From: Membranipora membranacea
Taxonomy: Eukaryota > Bryozoa > Gymnolaemata > Cheilostomatida > Membraniporidae
Direction of reading: 5' to 3'
Length of the DNA: 64,000 nt
Assembly (NCBI GenBank): GCA_914767715.1
Contig: OU612073.1
Location: forward strand, 20,834,001 to 20,898,000
The position numbers were made by a program, and so were the translations under genes. The notes under the pieces were generated by a model. That model was not told where the DNA came from and did no database searches. It saw nothing but the letters and a program-made list of their open reading frames with translations. Numbering within the stretch: position 1 is the stretch's first letter; every line of letters starts with the position of its first letter. Shown piece by piece: positions 1-11,800 of the stretch.

Positions 1-491
1 AAAAAATATTGCGTGACCTTCTTAGTAACCATTCTTGGGTCAAAATCCACCTCAACTACATGTACCGAATTTCGACTTTTCTATTTATATCAACTGTGAA
101 TCATGTTTTGACACATCGTAGTATGAATGCAGTCACAGTACATCCTCTAGACTTTAAGATGGCCTGTTCACACCATAAATATGACCTGATAATGGACAAA
201 ATCCCAGTCAAATATCTTAATCAGGAGATTATCCTTATAATTGACCCCATCATTCAGTTATCAACATCCACTGACTAGGATTAACATCTATATTAATTAA
301 TTATATTAGTGTATTACAAGGTTAATCCTAGATTTAGTAAGTCACTTTAATGAGTGCATACTGTGGCTTACTTAATTGAAATTATTCTAGAATATTAAGA
401 ACATTTCAAATTGGCGTACTTTACCATACAAGCATTGCCCAGAATGGATACTACATCAAAACTTTCTTTTACATTTTAGATTGCAGTTTAC

Positions 492-698
492 CTGTTCGTC
501 AGAGATGAGCTGAATTTCATGCATTGCCTTGTCCAGTCCTTCCTTATTACCCATAATCTTGATCTCATCGCTCGTATCCTCTTGTCGGGGGATGAGAATC
601 TTTGTAGCAGTCTCCAGCTCGAGATCAGCCAGTTTCTTACCTTTGGTTCCGAGGATAAATCGATAATGTTCACGGGGGATTTTCAGAGTCATTTGAGC
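492..698 (-). CDS. HDLBP: Vigilin coding exon 3 (KH domain)
   Basis: Sixty-nine codons in phase 0 between a GATAG acceptor and a CAG|GTAAAC donor. It encodes a full KH domain from AQMTLKIP to QLISDEQ, with the RNA-contacting GTKG loop intact. Confidence 0.9.
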
Positions 699-1496
699 CT
701 ATCAAAGAGAAAATGAACGTTTCAGTTACACGGGATAATCTTAAGTGGAAAGACCATTTACAGTTAATGCACTCTATATTCTTCATAAAATGTCTAATTG
801 TCTCTCTAGTTTCCTGAAAACATCAATATGCTTTTCCGCATCCTGTCATCTTCAAGATTGACAAAGAAGACTGTATATATTGGTTGCGCACAAGAACTTT
901 ACCTGGGTTTGGAGTTTGTTGATAACATCACGTTTAGCCTTCATCACATCAGTTGATTTACCAGTGAGAACGACAGTGAGGGATTGGTCACGGGCCAGAT
1001 TGGTCTCCACTTGCACATTGTGAGACTTGGAGATCTGCTGACACGCCTGGGCTTGAGATGTGCGGTCAGCACTGAATGGAGTATCAAGGTTCTTATAACG
1101 TCTCTCTTCCAGTGGTACATAAAATACCTAAAACCAATTGAAATGTAATGCAGAAGTTTCAGTCTTACTAAAATACTAGGGGGTAACAGAAATATTGATC
1201 CTAGCCTAGATCATCGTAGTCATGACATATAGTAGACATAGGGGGATTAATCATGAATAGAGAGAGAACAAACTTACCTGGGTGATAACAGAGCTTCTAA
1301 TTGTTGGTGCAGCTTGGGTTGGGGCAGTGCCGGGTTTCTTGGTACCGATAGGGTCAGGTTTGCCGTTCATTGGGGCAGCTGATCCTCCGAGTGCAGGGAA
1401 AGCATCCCCATAATGCTCATTACCACCGCCATTCTCAACAACGGGGGCAACTTTCTCTTGACCAGCAGGCATGGTTTCTGGCGTAACTGAACTCAT
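492..1496 (-). CDS. HDLBP: Vigilin, 5' coding exons (partial gene)
   Basis: Vigilin is a multi-KH RNA-binding protein found on ribosomes and the ER and linked to translation and sterol metabolism. Three phase-0 coding exons join as 1496-1278, 1127-903 and 698-492, giving 217 residues from the start codon. The N-terminus has the vigilin hallmarks: a DAFPALG segment, then SSVITQVFYVPLEERRYK, matching the family's SVITQVFHVPLEERKY block. Two KH-type units follow; the second carries a GTKG loop after HYRFIL and TATKILIPR. The family has about 14 KH repeats and about 1,270 residues, so most of the gene lies left of position 1. The start is the first ATG after a spliced 5' UTR, and no upstream in-frame start fits. 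Identity is secure; exon ends follow CAG|GTAAGT-type donors. The gene is head-to-head with the MTCH2-like gene. Confidence 0.9.
903..1127 (-). CDS. HDLBP: Vigilin coding exon 2
   Basis: Seventy-five codons in phase 0, between a TTTTAG acceptor and a CAG|GTAAAG donor. It begins VFYVPLEERRYK and ends VINKLQTQ, the first degenerate KH-like unit of the family. Confidence 0.88.
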
Positions 1497-1526
1497 GGTC
1501 GGTTATCGTTTCCAAGTCGTACAGAT
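1278..1526 (-). CDS. HDLBP: Vigilin first coding exon plus 30 nt of 5' UTR
   Basis: The acceptor (TTATGTTTCAG on the minus strand) ends at 1527 and the ATG occupies 1496-1494. The exon codes for 73 residues, ending SSVITQ, at a CAG|GTAAGT donor. It holds the glycine/proline-rich N-terminal tail with DAFPALG. Confidence 0.85.
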
Positions 1527-1662
1527 CTGAAACATAACAACGGCAGGTATTATATAAACTGTGCTTTGATGTTATTTAATGAACATCTAGCGTCGCCCGC
1601 AACATTCTCTACTCGTTTAGCCTTAATAAGGTATCTAGCTGAAATAGAAAGCTAGTACTTAC

Positions 1663-1735
1663 TGAACTGCTCCTGGAGGTCCGTCCTATCGAGGTATAAT
1701 AAGCTTATATGAAGCCACGTTGATCCAGAAACTGT
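1663..1735 (-). other. HDLBP: Probable vigilin 5' UTR exon
   Basis: A TTCA|GTAAGT donor on the minus strand places the 3' end of a noncoding exon at 1663, upstream of the acceptor at 1527. The 5' limit is a guess, as no transcription start can be read directly. Confidence 0.4.
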
Positions 1736-2695
1736 AAAATAAACAAAGTCTGGTTGGTTAGACGGAAAAATATGAGTTGTCAGTTACCTGCAGTTGAGTT
1801 GTGATTATGGCTTTTGCAAAGAATGTGCTAGGAAGATGCTGTAGGTGCTCTAGAACAATACTTTTATGTCTAGCTAGTCCTCTCACAAACACACAAATTG
1901 TCATTTGTACAAACATATTGTGACTGTCATAAACACAGCCACCCAAGTTTTCAATTTTCAATCAGCTTTGCACCACGTCTACACCTAGTTCATTCCACAA
2001 CAAACAAACACACCCAAACTCACTGCACTGACTCGTTGCAGCTCTGACAATATAAATGCTTGGTGTGCATACAAATTAGTATTGTAAATAAAACTTTGTT
2101 GGTGACACAAGAGCTGTCCTATGTTATAAAAAGATTACTGGACATGCCAAAGCAAGAAATATTAGTCAAATTGAAAATGAATGGGTAAAAATTTCTCCAC
2201 CACGTCCACACTCACCTGAATCTAAACTGAAGAGTTACTGAACTTGTTTACGTTGAAGAAGACTAATACGCATAACGTGGCAGGCTATATGGACACGCCC
2301 ATTTTTACCTTTCAGTTCAGAATTTTTCAGCATAATTGGTCTTTTTTATTTCAAATATTCATTGAATAATGTACACTACAGGTATTATATAACTGTAATT
2401 TTAGTACAATATTAACCCTTGCAGTAACTAGGTAGAATGAACAAATTTTCATGAGCGTAGTGTTCTCCGGCAGTTTATTTTCCAGAAATAATAACATGCT
2501 GAGAGCCTGGTTATCCATGTGCTTATGTTTTATATGATAATGATATTCCATGCCTGGTATCCCGGGTGCGTATGACCTTTGATCGACCTTTCGGGCTGAT
2601 AGGGAAGCCCATTTTCCAGTTTCGCAAGTCAATTGGTAATTGGTCATCATTTCAGATAGCTCCCAAGTACTTATCACAGGTTACTCACTTCCAAG
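1736..2695. promoter_or_regulatory. Shared promoter interval between vigilin and the MTCH2-like gene
   Basis: The two start regions are divergent and about 1 kb apart, so this interval must hold both promoters. I see no TATA box in a convincing position. The short GC-richer block around 2555-2610 just before the MTCH2 start is the likeliest core region. The open frames here show no recognisable protein. Confidence 0.5.
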
Positions 2696-2866
2696 ATGGG
2701 TGATGTCGCAGGCTCTAACCAATATTATGCAAGCCCACAATCAGGGGATAGCTCTGAGGAATCTCCAGGCACCAAGAAAATGGTTTTAGATGAGGCTCAA
2801 GTCTCTGCAACTATTCCAATGACTGCACTGATGCAGCCTCTTATTTTCTCAAGGACTCTCATGCAA
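2696..2866 (+). CDS. MTCH2: MTCH2-like exon 1
   Basis: The ATG follows CCAAG, with A at -3 and G at +4. It encodes 57 residues: a polar acidic N-terminal tail, then the start of the first membrane helix ending RTLMQ. The donor is CAA|GTGAGT. Confidence 0.85.
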
Positions 2867-5800
2867 GTGAGTTTATTAGAAATAATCTAAGTATCACACT
2901 GTCACCTTTCCTGAAAGGCATAATGAGCATTACCTACTATGATTAGGAGGCTATTAATGTGTTACTTCTTTTCTTTTTGGTACACTTGTAATTTACTCTC
3001 ATTCGACACGTACTAGATTTAATTGCTGTTGCAGGGATTTAGGGATTATAGCCTCACTTGATTTGGCGCCTATACTTTAAGAATCTAGTAGACTGTCATG
3101 TCTACAGGTGTAACCAAGGAGGATCTTGGTGTAACTAGTCTCAATCCCTGTGCTTTTTCTTCTTATAAGGCTGGTGTAGGCGGAGAAAAAATGCGAACCA
3201 ACAATTAATCAGTTAATCAGCATAGCACCGTACAGGAAAAAAGTATACATAACTATTTAGGTTTAAAATTTTCATCCTCCAATTGTATCCGTAGACGAAT
3301 ATGCTCTCCTTGTAGGTCGGCTATGAGCCCCTGGAGCCAGAATATGGTGTTCATCTGATCTGGAGAAAGCCTGGATACTATTATCCCAATATATTCAAAT
3401 ATGGTATGTATATTGACTCTATTTATAAAGTACTTGGCCTGACTGGTACATTCACTCTGTGTGGACATATAGCCAGTGGCTGTTGTATTACGCATTCTCA
3501 GATATGGGCTCTGAGTTTACTTTGGATGTGTAAAGTATCATGTGGTAAAGCCACAGGATCATTGATGTGTTTTATTGAATGATATTGTGTTTTTGGCGTT
3601 TTCAAAGCCATACCTCATTCTCACCCTGTCAATTCTGCATAATCCAAACCCTGGTAACAAAATCGCAAAGATAACATTTGAAAATCACCTTACTTAGTCA
3701 ACCAGGACCAGATAATTTATGGTTAAAAAATTGAGCCTTGGCAGACAGTTAGAATACTCTTTACATCTATAATTCATGCAATTTGTTAGCAATATGTATA
3801 ATATCTAGCAATGTTATAATATTTGTGATTTCAGCAAATCATATCAGGAAAACAGAGGGAAGCATATTTGTTTTATTCACTGGAATGACACCTAAAATTT
3901 TGAATACAATTTCAGCGACAATCACTGATAGGTCTGTTGATAAGGTAAGTCACATACTTAGTTTTGGTCTTAAGAATTTTTTTTAATTTTGGGTTGGCTT
4001 GAAGATAGTATGGATATATTTTTCCTTTGCTTGTTTCTACACACAGAGAATATGAAGGTCCAAATTCATGATATCTCTTTCAGGTATTTGCTGTGTTTCC
4101 ATCCTAGTATTGTTTAATGTTGTACCACACAGAGATAGACTCCCTACGTCATCTTTGTTGTATGATCTGCCCGATACATTCATATGATTGTAGTTTATAC
4201 GAGAGAAGCTGCCTTATACCGGAGAAGATGCTAGTGTTCCCATGCACAGAAAAAACCTAGGTGGTACTCTCTATGAGGTAATTTGTGCAAGTTGGATAGT
4301 GTGTATGCAGTGTCTGATAACTGAACCTAGACATGTTCCCAAAATATTTACTGAAAGCTCTATAGCCATGATACAGTGCTGAATATAGCTACAACTTTTA
4401 ATATTACATACGGTGAGTTCAAATCCAGCAGCAAGTGCCACAACTTCCGTGTTATCATTCCCATTGGAAACGAGGCGTTGTGAAAGAAAATACCTTTTAA
4501 ATTATAGATTTAATTGTAAGATTATTCTTGTTACTACTACAGATGGCTGTGAACTGTGCATCAAAATCCGCAGCTGTTGTTGTCTCTCACCCATTCCATG
4601 GTAAGTAAAAAGTATTAGTTGTTCATCACTTTGTAATATACACCATATGAAGTTGAACCAATGATAAATATATTCATGGATTAGGGGAACATATCTGACC
4701 CTGAACAAGCCTATGGCAATTTATGTATTATTGCCGGAAACAATTTCTCATCTTTGTTTGGTCCAACATCTTAGTAGTGCTACAGCTGACCCCTTGCAAA
4801 CATTTGTCAAGAAGCTTGCCCTAGTTTTTAGAGGTTGTTACTGGGACATCAGTCAACGAATAACGTTAAAGCTGCCAGAATTTTAGCTAGATCCAATTAC
4901 TGCTAAAGAGTTTTATACTGATAAAATTTCTCTGCAAATAGTCATCCTGTGTATTTTACCACCATCCATGAATTTATATCGATGGGTAAAACATGAACCA
5001 AGTATAATTGTATAATTCTTAGAAATTTGGTGTCATGTCTCAATATATTATATCACCTACCGAATGATTTAAACCAGTCACCAACCCAAGCTACACATTT
5101 TTGAGATTGGATGATCCCCGAGTCACTATCGATGAGGCTTGGCCGATTTCTAAATTTAGAGGAATCAATTTTGATGCTAGAGTTTGTTCACCCAATCCAG
5201 GGCCTTAATTTAGAAAAACGGGCAGGGAAGGCCAAAATCCCTCAGGATGCGAACAGGTGGCTCTGGTGGTTCAAGGCCTCAGTCTCCAATGGAAGTCCCC
5301 ATTTAGCTGATTCTGACATGGATTATTCACCCATACTGATTATAGCCGCTTCATTTATTGTTCTAGTGCCTCCCTGCCACCACTCGTACTATGGGCCTGC
5401 AGTCTGCAGATCTGAATAAAATATCTCATATTGAAAAGCTGGACATTTCAGCTCTTGAATTCTTCTGCTATGTTGCTTGGAAGTTTGGAACCAAATTGTA
5501 TTGTTTTAAACTCTGATATAACCCATCAAGAAATTTTATCTTATACACTGCTCACCACCTTTTATTATAAAAAGATTCAACCCATTTCTTAGGAATTAGC
5601 TCAACTCAGCCATCATAGAAAATTGTGAATCAACAATTATGGCAGTGGGTAAATACGTAGATGACATAGTGTTGGTTACTATTTATAATTTCTTTTACAC
5701 AAATCTAATTAGTTTTGGGGACATGCCACAGAACACCTGCTCACTCAAATGAAAATCATCTGAAAAGTGTCATGATGGTTAAATACAAGGTAAAATCTGG

Positions 5801-8800
5801 TGATCATAATATATCTTTCACTTTATCAAGCACAAAGTGATGTCCTAAAATAAAATTGATTCCCACTTATAAAACTCCCGATGTTTGATAAATAATCGTA
5901 ACCCGTCGATCAGCATTGAGTTTAGATACGGTCAACTCGGTCAACAGCGGTGGCAATAGAAAAAGAATGATGAAAATATTTTGTATCAACAAGAAGTCAG
6001 GAGATGGTTCCTTGTTGAGCCTGGGTATGGATAGACCTCTGCCCATCGGTAGTTAGAACACCGTGGGTAGTCCTGACCTGAATTTGCTGGTGTGAGCGGT
6101 GTGCCTTTTCTACAGGGTGTCAGTCATAAATATTCCCTATGACTCTCAGTCTGATCAATGCCCACTGATTTTATATCAGAGTCGTTTAGTTATACATTTC
6201 TGTATCAAAATAACCTACATTATAAATGAGGAAAGAGATCGTCTACTTCGGAGTTGTCCTCTTTGATACTCAAAGCTCAAAGAAAAGACAACTGCCAGCA
6301 TACCACTTTTATTATGACAATCTATAATATATTTCATTTTGTTACAGTTGTTATGGTCAGGATGATTTGCTCTGTGATCAGTAAAGACCAGGCATATCAG
6401 GGATTATTCAGCACTGTCAAAGAGATATATAAAGAAGAGGGATTAGCTGGATTTTACAGGTTAGTGAGGGCTTATTGGTAGCACTAGGTTATGGTAGTTA
6501 CCAGTCCCTCTTGGTAGAAGTAAAACAGACTCAGATATCTTTCCCTACTTCCCCTTTAGGCAATGGTTAGGAAAAGGGTTACCCAATCTTTTCCCCACAA
6601 ATGGTCGCAGCACTTTTTGTGCACAGTTGACCCATTGGTGATATGAACATTTTCTACCTGTTTGGGTTTACATATAAGAGATGAATAAAGCATAAAGTCA
6701 ATGGAATGTTTGATTATCAGTTAGCTTCCCACAATGTTGTAATTATCCTGTCATAATGTCTGAGAATAAAACTCTCCGAAATAGCCTCAATATTGGGCTT
6801 TCTGTTGACTGTACATGACCAAATAAGAAAACACAGCAATTCAACTTTCTGCTGAAATGATTTAAAGTAAGATAAATAAAATAATTTCAGGAGCACAAAA
6901 ATGAGCATTTCACACTCATATCTAACACACATGTTATATATGACACACAGGTTGAGTAATGCAACATGTAATGGTAAATTTTGATGTAGTTGGTCATCTG
7001 TATTTTTACTCACATATTAGTAGCAAAAATAATGGAATACAATATAGGGGAAGGCGGGGCACGTTGATCCACCCCACTTTTTTCAAATACCTTTTTATGT
7101 TTTGAGTTTTCCCCTCCATCAGAGGTCATGTGACCAAAGACACCCTTTTTGAGCAGACAAAAAGAAAGATAGCTACTAAGGGAAGATAGTTATTTAGATT
7201 TTCATCGTTTTTAGTGTAAAAAGTAAATAATCCGCCAATCGACGGGAATGTCATCTATTCCTAGCAAGGCGTGACTGAGAAGTTGCAACTTTTATCATGT
7301 GATAACATCATATTTAGTCTCAATTTCACATAATCTAAACTTATCTCTGATGGAGAGATTTTGTTTTACTCGAGTTGAAAGTGAAAACCAGGCTGTTGGG
7401 GCACGTTGAGCCATGCCTGTTGGGGCACGTTGAGCCATGAACCGCACTATGAATGTTATTTGATGCAAGTGTATATGAAGTATATGTTTGAACTGTTCGA
7501 CAACACTTACATACAAAAAAACGAAAACATTGGAATTGATGTATCTTAAATGAAATTAGCAATTACTCTGAGTTCAGTTTTCCCTTCACTTAACATCAAG
7601 TTTGCCGTGTGCAAGTTTTCCTGTACCGCAAATATTTCAGAAATTTATTTTGTGTTGCGAATTATATTTTATAGTTCAATTGAGTGAAAAAAATGGGCTG
7701 CTGCCATGAATTTGGTTGCTTTACTTTATTTCTTATGGTTGCCATAAATTAAAAGGTTATTACCAGCAAAGAGATGACCATAACAGAGTGGCTCAACGTG
7801 CCCCATACAAAATGCGGACCCGACTCAACGTGGCCCGTGCTTGGGGCACGTTGAGCGGCTTCCCGAATTTGTTTTAAACAGCAATATTTCCTTTTCTTGC
7901 TGCAATAGGTTTCTGAACTCACTCATGTTGATGGAAGACATGATGACCAATTTCAGTGCCAAGTTTTGTTAATCTGGCACAATTCAACTGCATGTTACAA
8001 TCAAATATGTAAAAACTGGCTCAACGTACCCCACCTTCCCCTACACTCTTTACACATTGGTATACTGTAAATTTTGACACATGTTGTATTTGGTGCTCGT
8101 TTATTATTAAAATCTTTTCGTGCTGCCCCCACCCCTCCCTCAAAACTGCAGCACAATGTTAGTTCGATCATCTATATTGTGTGTACAAGAGCCTGGTCTC
8201 TTCTACCTCTAAAATTCTCACTGGTATACTGAATGTATACTCCCTGTTGAAATTATTATTGGTAAATGATTATATTTTATTATCTTTAAGTTGGTATCAG
8301 AGACTAAAGATATATATATATAGTCGCTGGTGGTATATCACTTTTAGCGATTTTTCTTATCTTTTTGACCATACTTAATAATTCATTCTGATATTAGGTT
8401 GAGGTTAGAGGCCAAAATTTGTAACAATGCACAGCGAACTGCTATTTACGGGCTAATACATGTCTTTTTGATCAAGTTTTTGTAGGGATATTATAGCCAC
8501 AGTGCTAGGTTCGGACATGATTACGGTTGCTCTGCATCAGAGAGCAACATGTAATGACCTTGTATGGCATTTTCCTAATTTTCCTCTCAAAACCAGGAAA
8601 TAGAAAAAATGAAAAGTAGAAATAATAACTTTCATCAAGCTGAAGTCTAGATGTTAATAACAAATGGTGTCATTTAAAACCTTTTGAACCCTTGCTCTGA
8701 GTAGTATACCTCAATAACTGATACAGGGGACACTGGTACACTGTTACACACTGTTATATATTCTACAGTGGGTTCACCCCTCGATGGCTAGCTGAGATGT

Positions 8801-11800
8801 TGACTGTAACATTAGGAGGTAGTATAATGTATGGTATATACAGAACTATGACCCTACTGGATGTAGAGGAAGAATCAGTGGTAAGGATCACACAGTGCAC
8901 AACCCTTCTCATAAAATTTGCCCCGTCGGATATTGAGACATGATCCTAAATCTGTCTACTCATTTGGATGTCTTTCTATTCTTCCATGCGATTACCAAGG
9001 GGGTAAATACCCCTTGCTTTCACCCGTCTTCAAGAAGAATTTTTTCACTGTTTATTGCACTAGTAGCCGAAAAACGTCTTGGATCCGTGCTGTGCTTTGA
9101 CATGAAGGCTGGTTTCTTACATACATTGTAGTTGTCCTCCTTTTCTTTTCAAATCTACAAGTTATCACAAATCCTAATACTTGGAGGTGCAATGCATTCA
9201 TTCTCACCTGATTTCTCACCTCTGACTTATGTCTCTATGCGTTTGCTCAATTGCATCACGGAGATCGGGAACAATTCAATTCAATTCCAGAATGTAGACC
9301 ATCCACTCGACTAATGAAGCATTTATGGAAATTTATTTCTGATAGATTGCCAAACTAGATGGAAGTTTGACTGCCATAAATTGCTATTAAACATCCACTT
9401 GTGAAGGCCATTAATCTTTGATGACACCATCATAATACAGATATATTAGGTTTTTTTATATGCAGCTACTAGAGCAGTGCTATCATGATAGTATCACAGG
9501 TTCAGATAATAGTTGATGATTTATCTTTAATCTATCGGTGGATAATTAAACTCTGATGTAATGCCACGCCTGTCAAAAAACTCAGTATATCCATTATAAC
9601 TAAAATATTATAATATTATAACCAGGTTAATTTCATAATCAGAAGTAGGATACCATCAAAGCTTAACGATAAGGTGGTTCAATTAGGAACCTAGGTTTGC
9701 GGTTATCTCTTGTGATAGTTATACAATACAAACTTTTGAAACAGCATCCTTTTTTGGACAGTTATTTATGAGACTTTACTTCCATAGTTAACCGCAAATA
9801 ATTAACAGCAAGTAATTATTTTGTATCTTTTTTTCTGTAGAGATCGAGCCCGAACTACAACGCCTTAGTACAGGTGAGTGAATTGCTGGTATAATTCCAA
9901 CCAGAGAGTAGCAAATCTTATCTTCTTTCTTTATGGGGGGTCAATGTATCAACAAAATCAGGGTAAGCTTATCATTGGACAGGTGTTAAGGTGTCTAACA
10001 ACACACATCTGTGATGTTCTGTTCATCCCAGCAAATGACTACCAAACTAACCGAAACCAAAAGCTCTTAGAATGGTTTAACCAGGTAGATTAAGTTTTTG
10101 TTCCATTTTGAGGAGTGTATATATTGGTGCCTTTGTTTTTATTTCCTCAACCCGAACATGGTGATCGTCCCTGTTATCACATTATCCGAGTCTGCTGGCA
10201 CCTCAGAATGTCCTGGTCACATCTGCTCCCTTCTTGCACAGATGGTCGTAATACTTGGTATCTTTTCTTTTTTATTGTCATCTTTTCTTTCGATATTTCT
10301 TTGTCTTGACTCCTCAACCATCTGCTCAAAAAACTGTGGTGCAGAGTGAACTGCAGCAACAGTTAATGTTTCCAGGTCATCGGATTCTGTTTCACTTTTG
10401 ATCAGCACCATTTATGTCTCCCAATGTGGCTCAGGTATGTCTTGTGAGCCTCTATCTAAGCCTGTACATCTCCTGCCCCGCTGGACTCCGGTAGTCTGTG
10501 TATCACGTTTTACTTCACTGATTAATCAGAACACATCCTGAATCATCTCCTATAGATAGGTCTGGTTGAGAAAAGACCGCTAACAGTTTTAAATTTCCCA
10601 CCACAACTAATCTGGCAAAAAAGTACATCGATTTCACAACAGCAAAAAATGACAGCTAATCTGTACTGTACGATTCCCCCAATAGGGTGGTCCACCATAG
10701 TTGTTGAGTTGAGTATTTGTGGCCGGTTGACAGATATTACATCATATGAATTGTACCAGCTACCCTAGGACATTGCTAGTAACAGTCGCCAGTCACTCAC
10801 CATTAACTATCATGTGATGTAAGAGAAAGGCCCATTACAAGATTATACATACCCACACACCTACTGAACTTTATTGTACCAGAAAATTGCATACTTGAAA
10901 GACTTATCCGTTGCATAATCGGCCTACGATAGAAGGTTACAAAGACGCTTTTTCAGCAAAATGGGACAGTATGCAGCCAGCTATTTTTGTGTTGTTGTTG
11001 TTTTAGAATCATTGACACGTCACATTACCACATTGTTTTCATTCTGGTCGGGTGTCACTACATTCCCGTTTTAGTCTAGCTGTGGTGAAATCAAAACACA
11101 AAGTTTATTTTGGCTTCAATAAAAATCATGTTCTCTTACTGAAATCGCATTCACTCCTTGTTAAAGTGCAATAAGAGTGGTAGCTTGTATAAACAAGTGG
11201 AAGCCTTCTTTTACTGTCAGAATAAGTGGCGATGTAAAAATATCCGATTCTTTACTGGTAGCCCTCTCCAATCCGCACATTCTATCATTTCTCGTAGTTT
11301 TTCTCAAGCAGTTGTTATGAATCATAAAAGTAGCTGGTCAGTAAAAGCTACTGGTATTAGTTACCTGTACTCTTCAGAGTGAGCGAATAGATATGACATT
11401 ATCACATAGTAAGGATATATCCTTACTCTATCACGAACAGGCTCTCTTATTGCTATCACTACCACCAATAAAATTGCTCAGAACACTGTTAACCTCGTTG
11501 ACCACATGTTTTTTTCGCAGGTCATTTTCTATAGAATAAATGTGTTTGGGGTTAATATTAATTAGAGAGAAAATGACCTGGGGAAGGAAAACATACCCAA
11601 CGACCAGCCATATCCTGACCGTTCATTCACCAGACCCATGCACCACTAAGCATCGGTATGCTTAGTGGTAAGTTGTTTGGGACAAGTCAGATGGAAAGCA
11701 GCGAGATAGTAGCAATTGCAGATTACCGGAATTGATAAGCTTGATATCAGCTCAAAGAACACGGACCCTCCTCCCTCAAAAATGTCACTACGTGTACTGT

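Noticed and set aside
5111-5419. A 102-codon plus-strand frame in intron 5 of the MTCH2-like gene.
   Set aside because: No motif recognised and no need for an exon here, since exons 5 and 6 join in phase.
8486-8550. A possible extra MTCH2 exon reading RDIIATVLGSDMITVALHQRA after TTTTTGTAG.
   Set aside because: It would be 65 nt long and break the frame into exon 7, and exon 6 joins exon 7 directly with a good family match and correct phase.
10378-10436. An exon-like segment with acceptor TTTCCAG and a GTATGT donor, one frame of which resembles the third MTCH2 repeat.
   Set aside because: It comes before the exon (13418-13485) that already supplies this region, and its entry phase does not fit exon 8.
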